A stretch of DNA of 64,000 nucleotides from positions 3,534,001 to 3,598,000 of the forward strand of contig NZ_CP123228.1 in the NCBI RefSeq assembly GCF_029855045.1, given 5' to 3'. Of this stretch, positions 55,984-64,000 are shown one piece after another. A model generated the notes under the pieces. The model saw nothing but the letters and a program-made list of their open reading frames with translations, did no database searches and was not told the origin of the DNA. The stretch's first letter is position 1. Each line of letters starts with the position of its first letter. The position numbers and the translations under genes were made by a program. The stretch is from Piscinibacter sp. XHJ-5 (lineage in GTDB: Bacteria; Pseudomonadota; Gammaproteobacteria; Burkholderiales; Burkholderiaceae_C).

Positions 55984-57441
55984 ATGCTCGAACACCTCGA
56001 AGCTGCAGCGCGCCGCACGGCGCCGGCCGTGCAGCACTGGGCCGTGCGCGGCGTCCAGGAAACCTCCGAAGAACTCACCGTGCGCCAGGGTGCCGCCCAG
56101 GCCCCGAGCCGCTGTCGCGACGCCGGCGTGATGGTGACCGTGATCGACCGCGGCGGACTCGGCTACGCGGCCACCAGCGACGCCAGCGACAGCGGGCTGG
56201 CCGCGGCCTTCGCCGAGGCGCGCGCGCTGGCCCACGCCAGCGCCGGCCGCACGGTCTTCGATTACGGCGAGCTGCCGGCCATGGTGCCGCGCGGCGAGTA
56301 CCGCAGCCGTGTGGAGCGACCGGTCGCGACGATGACGCTGAGGGACAAGCTCGACCTGCTGTCGTCGGTGAGTGCGGCAACCAGGCTCGACGACCGCATC
56401 GTCGACTGGCTGGCCACGCTGTGGACCGTCGAGACCGAGCAGCTCTACCTCACCGGCGACGGCGGCCGCGCCGAGCAGCGCTTCAGCCACATCATCCCCA
56501 ACGTGCAGGCCACCGCCACCATCGACGGCATCACGCAGACGCGCTCGGCGCACGGCCAGTACAACGGCTTCTGCCAGCAGGGCGGCCTCGAGGTGCTCGA
56601 GCGCGCGCAGTTCGCGAGCGACGGGCCGCGGGTGGCGCGCGAAGCGCTCGAGCTGGCGGCGGCGCCGCACTGCCCGAGCGGCGAGATGGACGTGATCCTG
56701 ATGCCCGACCAGATGATGCTGCAGATCCACGAGTCGATCGGCCATCCGCTGGAGCTCGACCGCATCCTCGGCGACGAGCGCAACTTCGCGGGCACCAGCT
56801 TCGTCACGCTGGACATGTTCGGCTCCTATCGCTACGGCAGCGAGCTGCTGAACGTGACCCACGACCCCAGCCGGCGCGAGCAGCTCGCGAGCTTCGCGTT
56901 CGACGACGACGGGGCGCCGGCCGAGCGGCAGTTCATCGTGCGCAACGGCATCCTCGAGCGGCCGCTGGGCGGCACGGTGTCGCTGGCGCGCGCGCGCCTG
57001 CTGCGACCCGACATCCAGGGCGTGGCGACCACGCGCGCTTCCAGCTGGAACCGCGCGCCCATCGACCGCATGAGCAACCTCAACGTCGAGCCGGGCAGCT
57101 CCACGCTGGCCGACATGATCGCCAGCATCGAGCTGGGTGTGATGATGCGCACCAACTGCTCGTGGAGCATCGACGACTCGCGCAACAAGTTCCAGTTCGG
57201 CTGCGAATACGGCCAGGTGATCCGCAACGGCCGTCTCGCCGAGGTGGTGCGCAACCCGAACTACCGTGGCATCAGCGCGACCTTCTGGCGCTCGCTCGCG
57301 ATGGTCGGCGATGCGTCGACCTTCGAGGTGATGGGCACGCCGTTCTGCGGCAAGGGCGAGCCGTCGCAGGTGATCCGCGTCGGCCATGCGGCACCGGCCT
57401 GCAAGTTCAGCCGCGTGGCCGTCTTCGGCGGGGAGGCCTGA
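55984..57441 (+). CDS. TldD-family metallopeptidase subunit
   Basis: A 485-residue protein of the TldD/PmbA family (peptidase U62). The TldD-specific zinc site is His249-Glu250-Ser-Ile-Gly-His254 (MLQIHESIGHPLELDRILGDE). N-terminal and central parts match the two-domain fold. In known systems, TldD pairs with TldE/PmbA to degrade peptides and mature microcins or CcdA. It starts 3 bp before the pair partner and the two overlap in context, so they form a heterodimer operon. No evidence links it to a specific substrate here. Confidence 0.9.
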   Translation: MLEHLEAAARRTAPAVQHWAVRGVQETSEELTVRQGAAQAPSRCRDAGVMVTVIDRGGLGYAATSDASDSGLAAAFAEARALAHASAGRTVFDYGELPAMVPRGEYRSRVERPVATMTLRDKLDLLSSVSAATRLDDRIVDWLATLWTVETEQLYLTGDGGRAEQRFSHIIPNVQATATIDGITQTRSAHGQYNGFCQQGGLEVLERAQFASDGPRVAREALELAAAPHCPSGEMDVILMPDQMMLQIHESIGHPLELDRILGDERNFAGTSFVTLDMFGSYRYGSELLNVTHDPSRREQLASFAFDDDGAPAERQFIVRNGILERPLGGTVSLARARLLRPDIQGVATTRASSWNRAPIDRMSNLNVEPGSSTLADMIASIELGVMMRTNCSWSIDDSRNKFQFGCEYGQVIRNGRLAEVVRNPNYRGISATFWRSLAMVGDASTFEVMGTPFCGKGEPSQVIRVGHAAPACKFSRVAVFGGEA

Positions 57442-57444
57442 GCG

Positions 57445-58785
57445 ATGAACACCTTGCTGACCGACAAGGGCTTCTTCGAGTCGCTGGCCGCGCGCATCTG
57501 CACGCCGGTCGCGGACGCCGAGCGCGTCACGCTGTTCGTCAAGGCCGAGAGCTCCGACTTCATCCGGTTCAACCGCGCCGCGGTGCGCCAGGCCACTCAT
57601 GTGAGCCAGGGCCAGGCGACGCTGGCCGTCGTGCAGGGCTCGCGGCGCATCGAGAGCACGCTGTCGCTCACCGGCCACCTCGACATCGATCATGCGGCGC
57701 TGCTGGCCGAACGCACCGCCCTGCTCGCCCAGCTGGCCGACGTGCCCGAGGACCCGTATCTGCTGATGCCGGAAGCCGTCGACGCGAGCAGCCGCCATGA
57801 AAGCGGCGCGCTGCCGACGCCGCAGGCGCTCATCGCTGCGGCCACCACGGCGGCGCGCGGACTCGACTTCGTCGGCTTCTACGCGGGCGGTCCGGTGGTG
57901 CGCGCCTTCGCCGACAGCCGGGGGCAGCGCCACTGGCACCACGTGGAAAGCTTCCACTTCGACTGGTGCCTGTACCAGCAGGCCGACAAGGCCGTGAAGA
58001 CGGCGTATGCCGGCACGCACTGGGACGAGGCGGAGTTCGCCCGCCGTGTCGCGACCGGCGCCGAACGCCTGCCCCTGCTCGCGCTGCCGCCGCGCGCGCT
58101 GCAGCCGGGCGCCTATCGCGCCTACCTCACGCCCACCGCGATGGCCGAGCTGCTCGGCACGCTCAGCTGGGGCGGCTTCGGCGCGCAGGCGCGCCGCACC
58201 GGCACCTCGAGCCTGAGCCGGCTCGAGCACCGCGACGTCCAGCTGCACGCGGCCATCACGCTGTCCGAAGACACGGCACGCGGCATCGCGCCCGCCTTCA
58301 CCGCCGAGGGCTTCGCCAAGCCGATCGGCGTGAGCCTGATCGATGCCGGACGCGCCACCGGCACGCTCAACTCGCCACGGTCGGCCCGCCAGTACATGCT
58401 GCCGGCCAACGGCGCGAATGCGCAGGAAGCGCCGGAGTCGCTGCGCCTCGAGGCGGGCCTGCTGCCCGAATCGCAGGTGCTCGCCCGGCTGGATACCGGC
58501 TTGTACGTCAGCAATCTCTGGTACCTGAACTACTCGGACCGCCAGGCCTGCCGCATGACCGGCATGACGCGTTTCGCCTGCTTCTGGGTCGAGGACGGAC
58601 GCCTGGTCGCGCCGCTGCCCGTGATGCGTTTCGACGACTCGTTCATGCGCATGTTCGGCGACGGCCTCATCGGCCTCACCGACAGCCCGGAGCTGATTCC
58701 CGAGAGCGGGACGTACAAGGAGCGGCAGCTCAGCTCGATCACCACGCCGGGGGCGCTGGTGGAGGGGTGGCGGCTGACGCTGTGA
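57445..58785 (+). CDS. TldE/PmbA-family partner subunit
   Basis: A 446-residue protein homologous to TldD but without its HEXXXH motif, as in the inactive TldE/PmbA subunit. Family blocks include VTLFVKAESSDFIRFNRAAV at the start and FACFWVEDGRLVAPLPVMR near the end. It starts 3 bp after the TldD stop. The two form the usual TldD/TldE pair. Confidence 0.87.
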   Translation: MNTLLTDKGFFESLAARICTPVADAERVTLFVKAESSDFIRFNRAAVRQATHVSQGQATLAVVQGSRRIESTLSLTGHLDIDHAALLAERTALLAQLADVPEDPYLLMPEAVDASSRHESGALPTPQALIAAATTAARGLDFVGFYAGGPVVRAFADSRGQRHWHHVESFHFDWCLYQQADKAVKTAYAGTHWDEAEFARRVATGAERLPLLALPPRALQPGAYRAYLTPTAMAELLGTLSWGGFGAQARRTGTSSLSRLEHRDVQLHAAITLSEDTARGIAPAFTAEGFAKPIGVSLIDAGRATGTLNSPRSARQYMLPANGANAQEAPESLRLEAGLLPESQVLARLDTGLYVSNLWYLNYSDRQACRMTGMTRFACFWVEDGRLVAPLPVMRFDDSFMRMFGDGLIGLTDSPELIPESGTYKERQLSSITTPGALVEGWRLTL

Positions 58786-58801
58786 ACCGTCGCCGCCGAG
58801 G

Positions 58802-61800
58802 TCAGGACTTGTCGGCCGGCATGAACCCCGGCAGATGCGCCGGCTGGGCGCCGCCCGCCGGCGCCGGTGACTTCTCCCGCGCCAGGTAGCTGTACAGCAC
58901 CGGCACCACCACCAGCGTCAGCAGCGTCGAGGTGATCACGCCGCCGATGATGGCGCGGCCCATCGGCGCCTGGATCTCGCCGCCCTCGTTGAGCGCGAGC
59001 GCCAGCGGGAGCATGCCGAACACCATCGCGGCAGTGGTCATCATGATGGGGCGCATGCGCACCAGTCCCGCCTGCAGCAGCGCCTCGGCGACACCCAGCC
59101 CCGCGCGCCGGCCATGGTTGGCGAAGTCGACCAGGAGGATCGCGTTCTTGGTCACCAGCCCCATCAGCATGACCAGGCCGATCATGGAGAAGAGGTTCAG
59201 CGTGGTGCCGGACACCAGCAGCGCGAGCATCACGCCGATCAGCGCGAGCGGCAGCGAGGCCATGATCGCCAGCGGCTGCAGGAAGCTGCCGAACTGCGAC
59301 GCCAGCACGATGTAGATGAAGATCACCGCGGCGCCGAGCGCCAGCAGCACGCCGGAGAAGGCCTCCTGCTGCTCCTTGGTCTCGCCGCCGACGTCGAAGC
59401 GATAGCCCGGCGGAAGCTGTGTCTCCTTGACCAGCTTGTGCACCTCGGCGCCGACGTCCCCGCTGGGGCGGCCCTGAACGCCGGCATAGATGGCCTGGCG
59501 CCGCTGCAGGTCCTGCCGCTTGATGATCTCCGGGTTCACCACCGGCACGATGTCGGCCACGCGCGACAGCGCGATCGGCGTGCCGTCCTTGGCATAGGCC
59601 ACCGGCAGCTGGTCGAGCTGCGCGATGTTCTCGCGCGAAGCCTGCGGCAGCCGCAGCTCCACTTCGACCTGCTCGCCGTCCGGCGCGGTCCAGTAGGTGG
59701 CCACGTCGCCGTTGACGAAGCTGCGCAGGCTGGCTGCCAGCTGGCTGGCCGTGAGGCCGAGCTCGCGGGCTGCGTCGGGCTTGGGCCGCACCGCGTAGGC
59801 GGGCAGCCCGGGCTTGACCGAGGTCTCGAGGTCGGTGATGCCCTTGATCCCCCTCACCTTCTCGGCCAGCTTCAGCACCTCGCTTTCGAGCACCGCCGGC
59901 TCGGGGCCCAGCAGCGCGACGTAGATCGGCCGGTTGCCCAGCGACACGTCGATGCCCGGGATGGGCCGCAGGGCCTCGCGCAGCGCCTCCTCGACCTGCT
60001 TCTGCCTGCGCTTGCGCTCGTGCGGCTTGACCAGCTGGATGGCGAGTCGCGCCGTGTTGCGGCTCGCGTTGCCGGTGTCGCCGACGGTGGCCGACACCAG
60101 CCGCACCTCGGGCATGCGGCGCACCACCTCCTCGATCTGCGCCATCTTCTCGCTGCCGCGGACCAGGCTGGTGCCCACCGGCAGGGTGACGTTGATCTGG
60201 ATGTAGCTGTTGTCCGTCTCGGGGATGAATTCGGTGCCGACCAGCGGCGTCAGCGCGATCGCGCCGGCGAAGCTGGCGATGCCGACGAGCACGACGACGC
60301 CGCGGTGCGTCAGCGTCGCGAGCCGCCATCGCCGCGGCTGCGAGGTGTCGCGCCGGCCGGCGCTGTCGAACGGATGGCCGTAGGCGGGAACGGGCGGCAC
60401 GACGACGCGGTAGCGCGCGGGCGAGAAGATCCAGTGGATCAGCCGCTCGTAGGCCGCATGCATTGCGTCGAGCAGCCGGTCGGTGGCCCGCATCAGGTGC
60501 GCCAGCACCGGCAGCTTCGCCAGCGGGTTGTGCGCCGGATCCTTCCAGATCGACGACAGCATCGGATCGAGCGTGAAGCTGACGAACAGCGACGCAAGCA
60601 CCGCCACCGTGACGGTGATGCCGAAGGGAAAGAAGAACTTGCCGACGATGCCCTTCATGAAGGCGACCGGCACGAATACCGCGCAGATGGCGAAGGTGGT
60701 GGCCATCACCGCCAGGCCGATCTCGTCGGTGCCTTCGCGCGCGGCGGTGCGGTGATCCTTGCCCATGTGAACGTGGCGCACGATGTTCTCGCGCACGACG
60801 ATGGCGTCGTCGATCAGCAGGCCGATGCACAGCGACAGCGCCATCATCGTCATGAAATTCAGCGTGAAGCCGAAGGCGTAGACGGCGATGAACGACGAGA
60901 TCACCGCGATCGGCAGCGTGAGCCCGGTGATGATCGTGCTGCGCCATGAGTGCAGGAACAGGAACACGATGGCCACCGTCAGCAGCGCGCCTTCGATCAG
61001 CGTGCGCTTCACGCCGGCCAAGGAATCGCGCACCCAGTCGCTGTCGGCGTAGACCAGCTTCAGCTCGACGCCGGGCGGCATGGTCTGGCGCATCTCCTCG
61101 GCGGCACGCTTGATGCCCTCGCCGGTCTCGACGATGTTGGCGTCCTGCTGCTTGAACACCTGGAACGAGATCGACGGCGCGCCGTCGTCGCGCGAGATCG
61201 ACGTGGGCTCGCGCTCGCGCTCGACCACCTCGCCCAGGTCGGCCACGCGCACGACCATGTTGCTTCGCGTGGCGACGACAACGTCGGCGAAGGCCTTGGC
61301 GTCGCGCACCTTGCCCTCGACGCGAACGATGGTGTCTTCCTTGCGGCCGGAAAGCAGGCCCACCGGCATGTCGGCGTTGGCCCGCTGCAGCGCGCTCGCC
61401 ACGTCGGCCGGCGTCAGCTGGTAGGCGCGCAGGCGCTGGGGGTCCAGGTCGATGCGCACCTGGCGCTCGGTGATCCCGCCCACGTCGACCCGGGCGACGC
61501 CGGCCACGCGCTCCAGACGCTTGCGCACGACCTGGTCGGCCAGCAGCGACAGCTCGCGCGGGCTGCGGTTGGGCGACAGCAGCGACAGCAGGACGGTGGG
61601 CTGTGCGTTGTCGCCGTCGAAGCGCGACACGAACGGCGCCTTGGCGTCGCGGGGAAAGCCGGGCTGCAGCGCGGCGACCTTGTCGCGAACGTCCTGCACC
61701 GCACGCGTCATGTCGGCGCTGAGCTGGAACTCGACGACCGTCTCGCTGCGGCCCTCGAAGCTGTTGGAGCGGATCATCTTCACGCCTGCGATCCCGTTGA

Positions 61801-62011
61801 GCGCCAGCTCGATGGGCCGCGTGAGCTCGGTCTCGATCGCTTCCGGCGATGCGCCGGGATAGGCGACGGCGACGAAAACGATGGGCGGCGCGATGTCGGG
61901 AAGGCGCTCGACGCGAAGCTGGCTGTACGAGAACAGGCCCAGCACGCACAGCGCCGCCATCATCATCGTGGCGAAGACCGGATTCGCGATGGAGACGCGG
62001 GTGAACCACAT
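58802..62011 (-). CDS. RND-type multidrug efflux pump inner-membrane transporter
   Basis: A 1069-residue proton-driven pump of the HAE1/AcrB group, with a first helix [20 protein letters not shown] and twelve predicted helices. Two large periplasmic loops are present, and the proton-relay region in helix 4 carries [28 protein letters not shown] (two adjacent Asp). Helix 10 has [16 protein letters not shown]. It begins 10 bp after the adaptor gene, so the two are one operon. No outer-membrane TolC-type channel is in the window, so the pump would share one. Confidence 0.95.
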   Translation of the reverse strand: MWFTRVSIANPVFATMMMAALCVLGLFSYSQLRVERLPDIAPPIVFVAVAYPGASPEAIETELTRPIELALNGIAGVKMIRSNSFEGRSETVVEFQLSADMTRAVQDVRDKVAALQPGFPRDAKAPFVSRFDGDNAQPTVLLSLLSPNRSPRELSLLADQVVRKRLERVAGVARVDVGGITERQVRIDLDPQRLRAYQLTPADVASALQRANADMPVGLLSGRKEDTIVRVEGKVRDAKAFADVVVATRSNMVVRVADLGEVVEREREPTSISRDDGAPSISFQVFKQQDANIVETGEGIKRAAEEMRQTMPPGVELKLVYADSDWVRDSLAGVKRTLIEGALLTVAIVFLFLHSWRSTIITGLTLPIAVISSFIAVYAFGFTLNFMTMMALSLCIGLLIDDAIVVRENIVRHVHMGKDHRTAAREGTDEIGLAVMATTFAICAVFVPVAFMKGIVGKFFFPFGITVTVAVLASLFVSFTLDPMLSSIWKDPAHNPLAKLPVLAHLMRATDRLLDAMHAAYERLIHWIFSPARYRVVVPPVPAYGHPFDSAGRRDTSQPRRWRLATLTHRGVVVLVGIASFAGAIALTPLVGTEFIPETDNSYIQINVTLPVGTSLVRGSEKMAQIEEVVRRMPEVRLVSATVGDTGNASRNTARLAIQLVKPHERKRRQKQVEEALREALRPIPGIDVSLGNRPIYVALLGPEPAVLESEVLKLAEKVRGIKGITDLETSVKPGLPAYAVRPKPDAARELGLTASQLAASLRSFVNGDVATYWTAPDGEQVEVELRLPQASRENIAQLDQLPVAYAKDGTPIALSRVADIVPVVNPEIIKRQDLQRRQAIYAGVQGRPSGDVGAEVHKLVKETQLPPGYRFDVGGETKEQQEAFSGVLLALGAAVIFIYIVLASQFGSFLQPLAIMASLPLALIGVMLALLVSGTTLNLFSMIGLVMLMGLVTKNAILLVDFANHGRRAGLGVAEALLQAGLVRMRPIMMTTAAMVFGMLPLALALNEGGEIQAPMGRAIIGGVITSTLLTLVVVPVLYSYLAREKSPAPAGGAQPAHLPGFMPADKS

Positions 62012-62021
62012 GGCGCGCCTC

Positions 62022-63194
62022 CTACAGCCGCGCCGCGGAAGGGGCCGCTGCCGAGGCGCCCGACCCGGCGCGCTGAGACACGACCTTGGCCGGCGCGCCC
62101 TCCTTGAGGTTGTCGAAGCGCGCGGCCAGCACCTGCGAATCGGCGGCCAGGCCTTGTGTCACTTCGACGCGGCCATGCGCCGGATCCCGGCGGCCCGTGA
62201 TGACGATGCGCCTGACCAGCGCGCCGTTCTCCACCGTCCACACGAAGTCCTGTCCCGAGGCCTGGCCCAGCGCGCTCTGCGGCAGGTTGAGCCGCCGGGT
62301 GTCGTCCTTCAGCTCGACGCTGGCCTGCGCGTACTGGCCTGCGCGAAAGCGTTCGCCGCGGTTGTCGAGCACGACCACGACGCCGATTGCGCGCGTGCCC
62401 GCCTCGGCGGCCGGCGCGATGCGGTCGATGCGGCCGGTGACCGTCTCGCCCTGCCCCTCGACGCGCACCTGCACCGCCTGGCCCGGCGCCAGCCGCGAGA
62501 CCTCGTGGGTGCCGACGCTGCCGGCGAGCTCCAGCGTGGCCAGATCGACGACGGTGATCAGCGGTTGCTCGGCGCTGACCTTCTCGCCCGGGACCACATG
62601 GCGCTTGCCGACGATGCCCGCGATGGGCGCCACCAGCGCGGCCTCGCGAATGCCGACCCGCGAGCTGGCGAGCTGCGCCTGCGCCGACTTGAGCTGCGCA
62701 CGCGCGGCATCGAGCTTCGCCTGCGACGATTGCAGCGCCGTCGGCGAGATGAAGTTCTGGCTGGCGAGCCCTGCGTTGGCGGCGTGCTGGCGCTCCGCGT
62801 CGACCAGCGCGACCTGCGCCGCCTCGACTGCCGCCGCGCGATCGGCGACGCGCGACTGAAGCTCGGCGAGGTCGATGTCGCCCAAGGGTTGCCCGGCCCT
62901 GACCCGCGTGCCTTCCGCCACGGTCAACGCGAGCAGCGTGCCGGGCGCCTTGGCACGCACGGTGGCCGTTCGCGGTGCCACCAGCGGCCCCGAGAACTCG
63001 ACGACCAGCGGCATGGCGGCGAGCGCCGGCTTCACCACTTCGGATGGCAGGAACTCCAGCGGCACCGGCGGCTTGTGGCCGTCACGCGGCCCCTTGGCGC
63101 TGTTTCCGAGCCGTGGTGCCAGCGCCAGCGCAAGGCCGGCGATCACCAGGGCCGCGATCGTCCCACCCACCCAAAGCTTGTGCGTTCCGAGCAT
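62022..63194 (-). CDS. RND efflux periplasmic adaptor (MFP)
   Basis: A 390-residue adaptor with an N-terminal anchor (LWVGGTIAALVIAGLALALA), a lipoyl half-motif (ATVRAKAPGTLLALTVAEGT), an alpha-helical hairpin (VADRAAAVEAAQVALVDAER) and a second lipoyl half with AALVAPIAGIVGKRHVVPGE. It bridges the inner-membrane pump and an outer-membrane channel. It is the first gene of the pump operon. Substrates cannot be predicted from sequence. Confidence 0.93.
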   Translation of the reverse strand: MLGTHKLWVGGTIAALVIAGLALALAPRLGNSAKGPRDGHKPPVPLEFLPSEVVKPALAAMPLVVEFSGPLVAPRTATVRAKAPGTLLALTVAEGTRVRAGQPLGDIDLAELQSRVADRAAAVEAAQVALVDAERQHAANAGLASQNFISPTALQSSQAKLDAARAQLKSAQAQLASSRVGIREAALVAPIAGIVGKRHVVPGEKVSAEQPLITVVDLATLELAGSVGTHEVSRLAPGQAVQVRVEGQGETVTGRIDRIAPAAEAGTRAIGVVVVLDNRGERFRAGQYAQASVELKDDTRRLNLPQSALGQASGQDFVWTVENGALVRRIVITGRRDPAHGRVEVTQGLAADSQVLAARFDNLKEGAPAKVVSQRAGSGASAAAPSAARL

Positions 63195-63300
63195 GCAGCC
63201 AGTGTAGGCAGGGCCCCCCGGGGTGCTTCAAGCGTGCGACGGACTGCAGATTGGGGGGCACGGGCCGCGTCGACAAGCGACGAGGCGGGGCGCCGTGGGC

Positions 63301-64000
63301 CTACACGTGCCCGATCACCGGATGAGGTTCGTATCCCTGCTCGAGCTGCGCGATGTCCTGCGCGCTCAAGGTCAGCTGCGGCGCCGCTGCTGCTTCATCG
63401 ATCTGGTGCAGCTTGCTCGCCCCGACGATGGGCGCGGTGACACCCTTGTGGAGCAGCCAGGCGTAGGCGAGCGTCGCGTTGCTGACCCCCTTCTGCCGCG
63501 CCAGGGCGGTGAGGCGCTCGACGGTGGCGAAGTCGCTGGCGCGGTAGTAATAGCGCTGCGCGATGTCGTCGGTCTGTGCCCGCGACGTGGCGCCGGACTG
63601 GCTGTCGGCGCTCTGGCGGTTGCCCGCGAGAAACCCACGCGCCAGCGGGCTCCACGGCACCATGGCGACGCCGAGGTCGCGGCAGAGCGGAATCATCTCG
63701 CGCTCCTCCTCGCGGTAGGCGAGGTTGTAGTGGTTCTGCATGCTGACGAATGGGGTCCAGCCGCGCTCACGCGCGACCTGCTGCGCGCGAGCGAATTGCC
63801 ACGCCCACATCGAGCTCGCGCCGATGTAGCGCGCCTTGCCGGCCTTGACCACGTCGTGCAGCGCTTCCATCGTCTCCTCGATCGGCGTGTGCGGATCCCA
63901 GCGGTGGATCTGGTAGAGGTCGATGTAGTCCGTGCCCAGGCGCGACAGGCTCGCGTCGATCGCATGGAAGATGCGCTTGCGCGACAGGCCGCTGCGATTG
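63301..64000 (-). CDS. Aldo/keto reductase (5' end outside window)
   Basis: The frame is open to the window edge, so the start is missing; about 233 residues are present. Upstream of the internal Met at 63870 are YIDLYQIHRWDPHTPIEET, with the conserved His-Arg-Trp-Asp of the family. Further motifs are AGKARYIGASSMWAWQF and the C-terminal KGVTAPIVGASKLHQID (NADPH-binding site). Family enzymes reduce aldehydes or ketones with NADPH; substrate unknown. Confidence 0.9.
   Translation of the reverse strand, partial: NRSGLSRKRIFHAIDASLSRLGTDYIDLYQIHRWDPHTPIEETMEALHDVVKAGKARYIGASSMWAWQFARAQQVARERGWTPFVSMQNHYNLAYREEEREMIPLCRDLGVAMVPWSPLARGFLAGNRQSADSQSGATSRAQTDDIAQRYYYRASDFATVERLTALARQKGVSNATLAYAWLLHKGVTAPIVGASKLHQIDEAAAAPQLTLSAQDIAQLEQGYEPHPVIGHV

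Noticed and set aside
55456..58248. Long minus-strand open frame opposite the TldD/TldE pair
   Set aside because: Only its 3' end (55456-55806) has a signal peptide and protein-like sequence. The upstream part is a shadow of the tldD-type genes.

Overview
The window is GC-rich bacterial DNA with dense, mostly operonic coding and many ATGA or 1-8 bp gene overlaps. The gene content (tandem glycine riboswitch with gcvTHP, TRAP and Bug-type receptors, a TctD/TctE two-component pair, LamB-like porin, RND pump) points to a Gram-negative betaproteobacterium, most likely Burkholderiales of the Rubrivivax/Leptothrix/Rhizobacter kind. That placement is an inference from gene content; no rRNA or marker phylogeny is available here. 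No tRNA, rRNA, CRISPR array, phage or insertion sequence was seen.

Layout. 1-1371: 3' part of ETF-ubiquinone oxidoreductase. 1.4-9.6 kb: glycine riboswitch, gcvT-gcvH-gcvP, a flavin monooxygenase, sdaA and a small HEXXH protein, a glycine-to-serine-to-pyruvate block. 9.7-10.9 kb: HD-GYP protein. 10.9-19.5 kb: aldarate/uronate catabolism, with a divergent pair of operons: dctP-dctQ-dctM-lactonase on the minus strand, and a FadR-type regulator followed by tctC-kdgD-ketoglutarate semialdehyde dehydrogenase on the plus strand. Matching TNGTNNNACNA-like sites lie at all three promoters. 19.5-31.5 kb: arylamine acetyltransferase, an unknown protein, then a glucose/maltose-type uptake region (solute receptor, LamB-like porin, TctD/TctE-type regulators, a second receptor, two permeases, ATPase, AGE-family epimerase). 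TTAA boxes with 11- and 20-bp periods sit at its promoters. 31.5-38.8 kb: nucleoside uptake and salvage (deoC, deoA, cdd, BMP receptor, ATPase, two permeases). 38.8-43.6 kb: DHFR-like reductase, DUF885 peptidase, lipoprotein, an unknown protein and an orphan ParA ATPase.

43.7-53.8 kb is the most unusual part: a tightly overlapped minus-strand operon encoding a very large SEDS (FtsW/RodA-like) protein, a large class B penicillin-binding protein, an unrecognised 114-residue protein, a double-FHA protein, a PP2C phosphatase and a transmembrane Ser/Thr kinase. The same functional set forms the actinobacterial fha-pstP-rodA-pbpA-pknA/B locus, but here the proteins have a different architecture and sit in a Gram-negative background. 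This suggests a phospho-regulated peptidoglycan synthase module separate from the housekeeping divisome and elongasome.

53.9-64 kb: glycine-zipper envelope protein, two small envelope proteins, a TldD/TldE pair, an RND pump with its adaptor, and a truncated aldo/keto reductase. Five copies of a short REP-like palindrome (CCCTCTCCCGC core) lie in intergenic spaces, two of them as an inverted doublet between the sugar receptor and its permease. A different palindrome is embedded in frame inside the penicillin-binding protein gene.
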